Origin: Piscicola geometra
Lineage: Eukaryota; Annelida; Clitellata; Hirudinida; Piscicolidae
DNA: 64,000 bases
Assembly (NCBI GenBank): GCA_943735955.1
Contig: OX030968.1
Location: forward strand, 2,501-66,500
Direction of reading: 5' to 3'
A program made the translations under genes and the position numbers. Positions 54,651 to 63,973 of this stretch are shown in pieces. Below the pieces are notes generated by a model that did not search any database, had not been told where the DNA came from, and saw only the letters and a list, made by a program, of their open reading frames with translations. Each line of letters opens with the position of its first letter. Within the stretch, counting starts at the first letter, position 1.

Positions 54651-55821
54651 ATGAAGACGATGAAGACGCTGAAGACGATGAAGACGGTGAAGACAGTGAA
54701 GACGGTGAAGACGATGAAGACGGTGAAGACGATGAAGACGATGAAGACGATAAAGACGATAAAGACGGTGAATACGGTGAAGACGGTGAAGACGATGAAG
54801 AATGTGAAGACGGTGAAGACGATGAAGACGGTGAAGACGATGAAGACGGTGAAGACGATGAAGACGGTGAAGACGATGAAGACGGTGAAGACGATGAAGA
54901 CGGTGAAGACGATGAAGACGATGAAGACGGTGAAGACGAACGATGAAGACGATGAAGACGGTGAAGACGATGAAGACGGTGAAGACGATGAAGACGGTGA
55001 AGACGGTGAAGACGATGAAGACGGTGAAGACGATGAAGACTGTGAAGACGGTGAAGACGATCGATGAAGACGGTGAAGACGATGAAGACGGTGAAGACGA
55101 TGAAGACGGTGAAGACGATGAAGACGGTGAAGACCATGAAGACGATGAAGACGAACGATGAAGACGGTGAAGACGGTGAAGACGGTGAAGACGGTGAAGA
55201 CGGTGAAGACGGTGAAGACGATGAAGACGATGAAGACCGTGAAGACGATGAAGACGGTGAAGACGATGAAGACGATGAAGACGGTGAAGACGAACGATGA
55301 AGACGATGAAGAAGGTGAAGACGATGAAGACGATGAAGACGGTGAAGACGAACGATGAAGACGATGAAGACGATGAAGACGGTGAAGACGGTGAAGACGG
55401 TGAAGACGATGAAGACGATGAAGACGATGAGGACGATGAAGACGGTGAAGACGATGAAGACGATGAAGACGATGAAGACGATGAAGACGGTGAAGACGGT
55501 GAAGACGGTGAAGACGGTGAAGACGATGAAGACGATAAAGACGATGAAGACGGTGAATACGGTGAAGACGGTGAAGACGATGAAGACGGTGAAGACGGTG
55601 AAGACGATGAAGACGGTGAAGACGATTAAGACGGTGAAGACGGTGAAGACGAACGATGAAGACGATTAAGACGGTGAAGACGATGAAGACGGTGAAGACG
55701 ATGAAGACGGTGAAGACGATGAAGACGGTGAAGACGTTGAAGACGTTGAAGACGATGAAGACGGTGAAGACGATGAAGACGATGAAGACGGTGAAGACGG
55801 TGAAGACGATGAAGACGAACG
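54651..55821 (+). repeat. Cassette G, copy 3 of 3
   Basis: Copy at +5,683 from the first. It lacks the GATGGAG change that copies 1 and 2 share near 49,753 and 51,243 (here GATGAAG) and has a private GAAGAAGGTG near 55,311 and a GATTAAGACGG near 55,623. It is separated from copy 2 by cassette I sequence, so duplicated pieces have been interleaved rather than simply stacked. Confidence 0.86.
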
Positions 55822-56144
55822 ATGAAGAAGATGAAGACGGTGAAGACGGTGAAGACGATGAAGACGGTGAAGACGATGAAGACGGTGAAGACGGTGAAGA
55901 CGATGAAGACGGTGAAGACGATGAAGACGGTGAAGACGATGAAGACGGTGAAGACGATGAAGACGGTGAAGACGATGAAGACGGTGAAGACGATGAAGAC
56001 GGTGAAGACGATGAAGACGATGAAGACGGTGAAGACGAACGATGAAGACGATGAAGACGGTGAAGACGATGAAGACGGTGAAGACGATGAAGACGGTGAA
56101 GACGATGAAGACGATGAAGACTGTGAAGACGGTGAAGACGATCG

Positions 56145-57157
56145 ATGAAGACGGTGAAGACGATGAAGACGGTGAAGACGATGAAGACGGTGAAGACGAT
56201 GAAGACGGTGAAGACGATGAAGACGATGAAGACGAACGATGAAGACGGTGAAGACGGTGAAGACGGTGAAGACGATGAAGACGATGAAGACGGTGAAGAC
56301 GATGAAGACGGTGAAGACGATGAAGACGATGAAGACGGTGAAGACGAACGATGAAGACGATGAAGACGGTGAAGACGATGAAGACGATGAAGACGGTGAA
56401 GACGATGAAGACGGTGAAGACGATGAAGACGGTGAAGACGATGAAGACGGTGAAGACGGTGAAGACGAACGATGAAGACGATGAAGACGGTGAAGACGAT
56501 GAAGACGGTGAAGACGATGAAGACGGTGAAGACGATGAAGACGGTGAAGACGATGAAGACGGTGAAGACGAACGATGAAGACGATGAAGACGGTGAAGAC
56601 GATGAAGACAGTGAAGACGATGAAGACGGTGAAGACGGTGAAGACGGTGAAGACGATGAAGACGATGAAGACGATGAAGACGATGAAGACGGTGAAGACG
56701 ATGAAGACGATGAAGACGATGAAGACGATGAAGACGGTGAAGACGGTGAAGACGGTGAAGACGATGAAGACGATGAAGACGATAAAGACGATAAAGACGG
56801 TGAATACGGTAAAGACGGTGAAGACGATGAAGACGGTGAAGACGGTGAAGACGATGAAGACGGTGAAGACGATGAAGACGGTGAAGACGGTGAAGACGGT
56901 GAAGACGAACGATGAAGACGATGAAGACGGTGAAGACGATGAAGACGGTGAAGACGATGAAGACGGTGAAGACGATGAAGACGGTGAAGACGATGAAGAC
57001 GTTGAAGACGATGAAGACGGTGAAGACGATGAAGACGATGAAGACGGTGAAGACGGTGAAGACGATGAAGACGAACGATGAAGAAGATGAAGACGGTGAA
57101 GACGGTGAAGACGATGAAGACGGTGAAGACGATGAAGACGGTGAAGACGAACGATGA
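56145..57157 (+). repeat. Cassette I, copy 2 of 3
   Basis: Block ladder and variants match 53,185-54,197 at an exact offset of 2,960 bp. Downstream (57,158-58,911) the array continues with related blocks, including three ATCG junctions near 57,975, 58,172 and 58,601. Confidence 0.87.
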
Positions 57158-58911
57158 AGACGATGAAGACGGTGAAGACGATGAAGACAGTGAAGACGAT
57201 GAAGACGGTGAAGACGGTGAAGACGGTGAAGACGATGAAGACGATGAAGACGATGAAGACGATGAAGACGGTGAAGACGATGAAGACGATGAAGACGATG
57301 AAGACGATGAAGACGGTGAAGACGGTGAAGACGGTGAAGACGGTGAAGACGATGAAGACGATAAAGACGATAAAGACGGTGAATACGGTGAAGACGGTGA
57401 AGACGATGAAGACGGTGAAGACGGTGAAGACGATGAAGACGGTGAAGACGATGAAGACGGTGAAGACGGTGAAGACGAACGATGAAGACGATGAAGACGG
57501 TGAAGACGATGAAGACGGTGAAGACGATGAAGACGGTGAAGACGATGAAGACGGTGAAGACGATGAAGACGGTGAAGACGATGAAGACGTTGAAGACGAT
57601 GAAGACGGTGAAGACGATGAAGACGATGAAGACGGTGAAGACGGTGAAGACGATGAAGACGAACGATGAAGAAGATGAAGACGGTGAAGACGGTGAAGAC
57701 GATGAAGACGGTGAAGACGATGAAGACGGTGAAGACGGTGAAGACGATGAAGACGGTGAAGACGATGAAGACGGTGAAGACGATGAAGACGGTGAAGACG
57801 ATGAAGACGGTGAAGACGATGAAGACGGTGAAGACGATGAAGACGATGAAGACGGTGAAGACGAACGATGAAGACGATGAAGACGGTGAAGACGATGAAG
57901 ACGGTGAAGACGATGAAGACGGTGAAGACGATGAAGACGGTGAAGACGATGAAGACTGTGAAGACGGTGAAGACGATCGATGAAGACGGTGAAGACGATG
58001 AAGACGGTGAAGACGATGAAGACGGTGAAGACGATGAAGACGGTGAAGACGATGAAGACGATGAAGACGAACGATGAAGACGGTGAAGACGGTGAAGACG
58101 GTGAAGACGGTGAAGACGGTGAAGACGATGAAGACGGTGAAGACGATGAAGACTGTGAAGACGGTGAAGACGATCGATGAAGACGGTGAAGACGATGAAG
58201 ACGGTGAAGACGATGAAGACGGTGAAGACGATGAAGACGGTGAAGACGATGAAGACGATGAAGACGAACGATGAAGACGGTGAAGACGGTGAAGACGGTG
58301 AAGACGATGAAGACGGTGAAGACGATGAAGACGGTGAAGACGGTGAAGACGATGAAGACGGTGAAGACGATGAAGACGGTGAAGACGATGAAGACGGTGA
58401 AGACGATGAAGACGGTGAAGACGATGAAGACGGTGAAGACGATGAAGACGGTGAAGACGATGAAGACGATGAAGACGGTGAAGACGAACGATGAAGACGA
58501 TGAAGACGGTGAAGACGATGAAGACGGTGAAGACGATGAAGACGGTGAAGACGATGAAGACGGTGAAGACGATGAAGACTGTGAAGACGGTGAAGACGAT
58601 CGATGAAGACGGTGAAGACGATGAAGACGGTGAAGACGATGAAGACGGTGAAGACGATGAAGACGGTGAAGACGATGAAGACGATGAAGACGAACGATGA
58701 AGACGGTGAAGACGGTGAAGACGGTGAAGACGATGAAGACGATGAAGACGGTGAAGACGATGAAGACGGTGAAGACGATGAAGACGATGAAGACGGTGAA
58801 GACGAACGATGAAGACGATGAAGACGGTGAAGACGATGAAGACGATGAAGACGGTGAAGACGATGAAGACGGTGAAGACGATGAAGACGGTGAAGACGGT
58901 GAAGACGAACG

Positions 58912-59597
58912 ATGAAGACGATGAAGACGGTGAAGACGATGAAGACGGTGAAGACGATGAAGACGGTGAAGACGATGAAGACGGTGAAGACGATGAAGAC
59001 GGTGAAGACGAACGATGAAGACGATGAAGACGGTGAAGACGATGAAGACAGTGAAGACGATGAAGACGGTGAAGACGGTGAAGACGGTGAAGACGATGAA
59101 GACGATGAAGACGATGAAGACGATGAAGACGGTGAAGACGATGAAGACGATGAAGACGATGAAGACGATGAAGACGGTGAAGACGGTGAAGACGGTGAAG
59201 ACGACGAAGACGATGAAGACGATAAAGACGATAAAGACGGTGAATACGGTAAAGACGGTGAAGACGATGAAGACGGTGAAGACGGTGAAGACGATGAAGA
59301 CGGTGAAGACGATGAAGACGGTGAAGACGGTGAAGACGGTGAAGACGAACGATGAAGACGATGAAGACGGTGAAGACGATGAAGACGGTGAAGACGATGA
59401 AGACGGTGAAGACGATGAAGACGGTGAAGACGATGAAGACGTTGAAGACGATGAAGACGGTGAAGACGATGAAGACGATGAAGACGGTGAAGACGGTGAA
59501 GACGATGAAGACGAACGATGAAGAAGATGAAGACGGTGAAGACGGTGAAGACGATGAAGACGGTGAAGACGATGAAGACGGTGAAGACGAACGATGA
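58912..59597 (+). repeat. Cassette I, copy 3 of 3 (partial)
   Basis: Matches 53,512-54,197 at +5,400 with no net length change. A private GACGACGAAG unit lies near 59,203. The following blocks (to 60,163) rejoin a common ladder after losing several units relative to 57,154-57,871. Confidence 0.85.
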
Positions 59598-62500
59598 AGA
59601 CGATGAAGACGGTGAAGACGATGAAGACAGTGAAGACGATGAAGACGGTGAAGACGGTGAAGACGGTGAAGAAGATGAAGACGATGAAGACGATGAAGAC
59701 GATGAAGACGGTGAAGACGATGAAGACGATGAAGACGATGAAGACGATGAAGACGGTGAAGACGGTGAAGACGGTGAAGACGGTGAAGACGATGAAGACG
59801 ATAAAGACGATAAAGACGGTGAATACGGTGAAGACGGTGAAGACGATGAAGACGATGAAGACGGTGAAGACGATGAAGACGTTGAAGACGATGAAGACGG
59901 TGAAGACGATGAAGACGATGAAGACGGTGAAGACGGTGAAGACGATGAAGACGAACGATGAAGAAGATGAAGACGGTGAAGACGGTGAAGACGATGAAGA
60001 CGGTGAAGACGATGAAGACGGTGAAGACGGTGAAGACGATGAAGACGGTGAAGACGATGAAGACGGTGAAGACGATGAAGACGGTGAAGACGATGAAGAC
60101 GGTGAAGACGATGAAGACGGTGAAGACGATGAAGACGATGAAGACGGTGAAGACGAACGATGAAGACGATGAAGACGGTGAAGACGATGAAGACGGTGAA
60201 GACGATGAAGACGGTGAAGACGATGAAGACGGTGAAGACGATGAAGACTGTGAAGACGGTGAAGACGATCGATGAAGACGGTGAAGACGATGAAGACGGT
60301 GAAGACGATGAAGACGGTGAAGACGATGAAGACGGTGAAGACGATGAAGACGATGAAGACGAACGATGAAGACGGTGAAGACGGTGAAGACGGTGAAGAC
60401 GGTGAAGACGGTGAAGACGATGAAGACGATGAAGACGGTGAAGACGATGAAGACGGTGAAGACGATGAAGACGATGAAGACGGTGAAGACGATGAAGACG
60501 GTGAAGACGATGAAGACTGTGAAGACGGTGAAGACGATCGATGAAGACGGTGAAGACGATGAAGACGGTGAAGACGATAAAGACGGTGAAGACGATGAAG
60601 ACGGTGAAGACGATGAAGACGATGAAGACGAACGATGAAGACGGTGAAGACGGTGAAGACGGTGAAGACGGTGAAGACGATGAAGACGATGAAGACGGTG
60701 AAGACGATGAAGACGGTGAAGACGATGAAGACGATGAAGACGGTGAAGACGAACGATGAAGACGATGAAGACGGTGAAGACGATGGAGACGATGAAGACG
60801 GTGAAGACGATGAAGACGGTGAAGACGATGAAGACGGTGAAGACGGTGAAGACGAACGATGAAGACGATGAAGACGGTGAAGACGATGAAGACGGTGAAG
60901 ACGATGAAGACGGTGAAGACGATGAAGACGGTGAAGACGATGAAGACGGTGAAGACGAACGATGAAGACGATGAAGACGGTGAAGACGATGAAGACAGTG
61001 AAGACGATGAAGACGGTGAAGACGATGAAGACGCTGAAGACGAACGATGAAGACGATGAAGACGATGAAGACGGTGAAGACGATGAAGACGGTGAAGACG
61101 ATGAAGACGATGAAGACGGTGAAGACGATGAAGACAGTGAAGACGATGAAGACGATGAAGACGATGAAGACGGTGAAGACGGTGAAGACGATGAAGACGA
61201 TGAAGACGGTGAAGACGGTGAAGACGGTGAAGACGGTGAAGACGGTGAAGACGATGAAGACGATGAAGAATGTGAAGACGATGAAAACGGTGATGACGGT
61301 GAAGACGATGAAGACGATGAAGACTGTGAAGACGATGAAGACGGTGAAGACGGTGAAGACGATGAAGACGATGAAGACCGTGAAGACGGTGAAGACGATG
61401 AAGACGGTGAAGACGGTGAAGACGGTGAAGACGGTGAAGACGATGAAGACGGTGAAGACGATGAAGACGGTGAAGACGATGAAGACGATGAAGACGATGA
61501 AGACAGTGAAGACGGTGAAGACGGTGAAGACAATGAAGACGATGAAGACGATGAAGACGGTGAAGACGGTGAAGACGGTGAAGACGGTGAAAACGATGAA
61601 GACGATGAAGACGATGAAGACGGTGAAGACGGTGAAAACGATGAAGACGATGAAGACGATGAAGACGGTGAAGACGGTGAAGACGGTGAAGACGGTGAAG
61701 ACGGTGAAGACGGTGAAGACGGTGAAGACGATGAAGACGAACGATGAAGACGATGAAGACGGTGAAGACGATGAAGACGGTGAAGACGGCGAAGACGATG
61801 AAGACGATGAAGACGGTGAAGACGATGAAGACGGTGAAGACGGTGAAAACGATGAAGACGGTGAAGACGATGAAGACGATGAAGACGGTGAAGACGGTGA
61901 AGACGGTGAAGACGATGAAGACCGTGAAGACGATGAAGACGGTGAAGACGGTGAAGACGATGAAGACGATGAAGACGGTGAAGACGGTGAAGACGATGAA
62001 GACGGTGAAGACGATGAAGACGGTGAAGACGGTGAAGACGATGAAGACGGTGAAGACGATGAAGACGGTGAAGACGAAGAAGACGATGAAGACGATGAAG
62101 ACGATGAAGACGGTGAAGACGGTGAAGACGGTGAAGACAATGAAGACGATGAAGACGATGAAGACGGTGAAGACGGTGAAGACGGTGAAAACGATGAAGA
62201 CGATGAAGACGATGAAGACGGTGAAGACGGTGAAGACGGTGAAGACGGTGAAGACGGTGAAGACAGTGAAGACGGTGAAGACGATGAAGACGAACGATGA
62301 AGACGATGAAGACGGTGAAGACGATGAAGACGGTGAAGACGATGAAGACGGTGAAGACGGTGAAGACGATGAAGACGATGAAGACGGTGAAGACGATGAA
62401 GACGGTGAAGACGGTGAAAACGATGAAGACGATGAAGACGGTGAAGACGGTGAAGACGGTGAAGACGATGAAGACGATAAAGACAGTGAATACGATGAAG

Positions 62501-62670
62501 ACGATGAAGACGGTGAAGGCGATGAAGACGGTGAAGACGGTGAAGACGGTGAAGACGGTGAAGACGATGAAGACGATGAAGACGGTGAAGACGGTGAAGA
62601 CGATGAAGACGATGAAGACGATGAAGACGGTGAAGACGGTGAAGACGATGAAGACGATGAAGACGATGAA
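59598..62670 (+). repeat. Terminal right-arm zone, ending in long unpunctuated blocks
   Basis: After ordinary short blocks to about 61,050, junction spacing lengthens to 697 bp (61,050-61,747) and 553 bp (61,747-62,300), with no junction in the last 370 bp. Substitution variants become denser: GAAGAATGTG near 61,268, GGTGATGACGG near 61,288, GGCGAAG near 61,788, GAAGAAGACG near 62,077, GTGAAGGCG near 62,513. More divergence at the centromere-side edge fits the general pattern that array margins are homogenised less. Confidence 0.82.
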
Positions 62671-62876
62671 AGGTGTTGGTTGATATAGACAGCAGTTTAA
62701 ATAAAATTGTTTCAATCTTATCGTCTCTTATACGGCCTTATTTTTGTTTCACAAAAATTGAAACTCGATGTCTCACGCTAGTTAACTCTTGTATATTCTA
62801 TAGGTATAGGCATGCTTCGAAACTCAAGATAATAAAGTTTCAAATGGCAACTCTTGTCAAATGAACTTATTTTGAG
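62671..62876. other. AT-rich spacer between satellite and rDNA-like repeat
   Basis: About 206 bp of complex, AT-rich sequence that begins abruptly after the last GATGAA. A 63-codon open frame (62,673-62,864) crosses it, but it has no recognisable domain and starts at the array edge, so I do not call it a gene. A CTTATCGTCT motif (62,717-62,726) is echoed with similar flanks at 63,900-63,909. Nothing else is recognised. Confidence 0.6.
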
Positions 62877-63045
62877 ATTTGTCTCATGATTGAACGAAAG
62901 AATTTTTAAAATTTTTATTTTAAAAATTTTTCACCGGCAATGAAATTCCACGCTAGGCCGAGATCCTCGCCGCTCCGGTCGAATGCGCGAGAAAACATGC
63001 CTTCACCGGCTTGGGTCCCATTGAAATGCGATTATAATCTGTAAA
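62877..63045 (+). repeat. Direct repeat A, copy 1
   Basis: About 169 bp repeated at an exact offset of 746 bp (63,623-63,791). The last 110 bp or so differ at only about five positions, while the AT-rich first third is more diverged. The unit starts at ATTTGTCTCATG and ends at ATAATCTGTAAA. I do not recognise it as a known element. A spacer repeat of rDNA or a small mobile element would both fit. Confidence 0.9.
62901..62928. repeat. Perfect AT inverted repeat (12-bp arms, 4-bp loop)
   Basis: Arms AATTTTTAAAAT (62,901-62,912) and ATTTTAAAAATT (62,917-62,928) are exact complements around TTTT. It lies inside repeat A copy 1. The matching part of copy 2 (about 63,647-63,675) has lost the symmetry. 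It could form a hairpin or cruciform. No function can be assigned from sequence. Confidence 0.85.
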
Positions 63046-63074
63046 CGATTATAAAAAGACTGACCGATCAAATA

Positions 63075-63102
63075 TTTTGAGCTCGAAACGAGTTTCTCAA
63101 AA
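63075..63102. repeat. Imperfect hairpin in rDNA-like spacer
   Basis: TTTTGAG (63,075-63,081) pairs with CTCAAAA (63,096-63,102). Just inside, CTCG (63,082-63,085) pairs with CGAG (63,089-63,092) around AAA, with a TTT bulge on the 3' side. This gives an 11-bp bulged stem. Confidence 0.6.
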
Positions 63103-63275
63103 AGCACGTTGAACGTTTGTTATTCCCCACTGGCCTGATGCGCTGCTTATTCGCTTAAGATAGGCTAACCGTTCAAGGGGACGTCTATTAGCGGCAATAA
63201 GCGCGTGATCTCCTATCATCATCACTCGATCTCGGTAAAGCAGAGATTCGAAGCTGATAAATTATCTACGATATA

Positions 63276-63293
63276 GCCGCTTTTACGAGCGGC
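63276..63293. repeat. Short GC hairpin in rDNA-like spacer
   Basis: GCCGCT (63,276-63,281) and AGCGGC (63,288-63,293) form a perfect 6-bp stem with a 6-nt loop. Compact GC stems are common in pre-rRNA spacers. Nothing more specific is indicated. Confidence 0.5.
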
Positions 63294-63313
63294 GACGACT
63301 ATCGAAGGCGACT

Positions 63314-63353
63314 AGAAGACTCGTCGACTTTAGGCCAGCGACGCTAGTCTTCT
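63314..63353. repeat. Inverted repeat just upstream of 18S 5' end
   Basis: AGAAGAC (63,314-63,320) is complementary to GTCTTCT (63,347-63,353), closing a 26-nt loop that ends 11 bp before the 18S start. In pre-rRNA the base of such a stem near the mature 5' end is a plausible processing structure. This is inference from position only. The arms contain GAAGAC, the core of the satellite unit, which could be chance. Confidence 0.4.
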
Positions 63354-63364
63354 TTCTCGTGTAT

Positions 63365-63625
63365 TACCTGGTTGATCCTGCCAGTAGTTATATGCTTGTC
63401 TCAAAGATTCGGCTCGTGAATTTTGGTGACTCTGAAGTAATAACGGCTGATCGCACGACCTAGCGTCGGCGACAGATCTTTCAAGTGTGTGCCCTATCAA
63501 CTTTCGATGGTATGTGATATGCTTACCATGGTTGTAACGGGTAACGGGGAATCAGGGTTTGATTCCGGAGAGGGAGCATGAGAAACGGCTACCACATCCA
63601 AGGAAGGCAGCAGGCGCGCAAATTT
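63365..63625 (+). pseudogene. 18S (SSU) rRNA 5' fragment with internal deletion
   Basis: Begins TACCTGGTTGATCCTGCCAG, the universal eukaryotic SSU 5' end, and follows it through CTTGTCTCAAAGATT (63,409). It then jumps to sequence that normally lies roughly 170 nt further on (TTTTGGTGACTC onward). It continues through recognisable SSU segments (GCTGATCGCACG, CCATGGTTGTAACGGGTAAC, GGAGAGGGAGCATGAG, GGAAGGCAGCAGGCGCGCAA) to AAATT at 63,625, where it breaks. Changes at normally invariant sites include GTGTGTGCCC for the usual GTGTCTGCCC and TTTGATTCC for TTCGATTCC. The loss of early helices, the substitutions and the truncation argue for a decayed copy rather than a working rRNA gene. The overall wording is metazoan. 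Confidence 0.92.
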
Positions 63626-63791
63626 GTCTCATGATTGAACGAAAGATTTTTTAAAAACTTCATTTTTAAACATTTTTCACTGGCAATGAAATTCCACGCT
63701 AGGCCGAGATCCTCGCCGCTCCGGTCGAATGCGCGAGAAAACATGCTTTAATCGGCTTGGGTCCCATTGAAACGCGATTATAATCTGTAAA
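63623..63791 (+). repeat. Direct repeat A, copy 2 (interrupting 18S homology)
   Basis: Second copy of 62,877-63,045. Its first bases (ATTT) overlap the last bases of the 18S fragment (AAATT), so the junction has a few bases of microhomology. It sits between two 18S segments that are in correct order, in place of roughly 650 nt of normal SSU sequence. The insertion is therefore inside a former 18S gene rather than beside it. Confidence 0.88.
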
Positions 63792-63973
63792 TTTACTCTT
63801 AATTTTCTAAGACTTTCAAGTTTTTCAACGGCATCCGCCGTCGCATCTCCTATCTCCCTCGATGACCGCTCACTTAGTGTATTAACAACTCGTTTCGATC
63901 TTATCGTCTATTTATCGTAATTAAATTTTTTTTTGCTTTATTCACCCCCCTTAGTTAAGGAAAAAGGGTAGAT
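63792..63973. other. AT-rich sequence between repeat A and the next 18S segment
   Basis: 182 bp with no gene. It contains a run of nine T (63,926-63,934), a small dyad CCTTA-GT-TAAGG (63,949-63,960), and the CTTATCGTCT echo of 62,717. It does not match SSU rRNA as far as I can tell. Confidence 0.55.

Larger units (their letters stand above)
24966..62670 (+). repeat. Right arm of subtelomeric 9-bp satellite (unit GRTGAAGAC on +)
   Basis: Continuous array of GATGAAGAC and GGTGAAGAC units with 4-bp junctions reading AACG (complement of CGTT) or, less often, ATCG (complement of CGAT). Junction spacings checked from 26,395 on (274, 346, 319, 202, 292, 139, 94, 121, 58, 292, 58, 139 bp) are all 9n+4. 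In this orientation one frame per unit contains TGA. The open frames therefore start at the ATG of one junction as Met/Val-Lys-Thr repeats, shift into Glu-Asp-Gly/Asp at the next, and stop with Glu-Arg-stop at the one after. They tile in an overlapping, two-block pattern and are not genes. The array ends at GATGAA (62,665-62,670). Confidence 0.97.
63046..63364 (+). other. Probable rDNA spacer / 5' external transcribed spacer remnant
   Basis: 319 bp of mixed-composition sequence without a credible gene, directly upstream of the first base of the 18S homology. Its position is that of the 5' external transcribed spacer or intergenic spacer in a eukaryotic rDNA unit. It contains three inverted repeats (listed separately). 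A Pol I promoter cannot be recognised by eye because these are not conserved between groups. Confidence 0.5.

Noticed and set aside
142..62670. CRISPR-like array, because short identical units alternate with variable stretches
   Set aside because: Eukaryotic telomeric context, a 9-bp unit, no unique spacers and no associated genes.
24967..62688. Series of 60-420-codon frames encoding Met-Lys-Thr then Glu-Asp-Gly/Asp repeats, resembling acidic low-complexity proteins
   Set aside because: They tile in overlap, exactly two blocks each, begin and end at junctions, and change frame at every block. That pattern cannot be under protein-level selection.
62673..62864. 63-codon open frame in the AT-rich spacer
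   Set aside because: It starts at the ragged edge of the satellite, has no recognisable domain or signal, and is of a length expected by chance.
62935..63045. Repeat A as a tRNA-derived SINE, because GGTCGAATGCG loosely resembles a Pol III B box
   Set aside because: The match is weak, no convincing A box lies at the right distance, and no oligo-A or simple tail ends both copies.
63365..63625. Functional 18S rRNA gene start
   Set aside because: It lacks about 170 nt of early helices, has changes at near-invariant positions, and is interrupted at 63,625.
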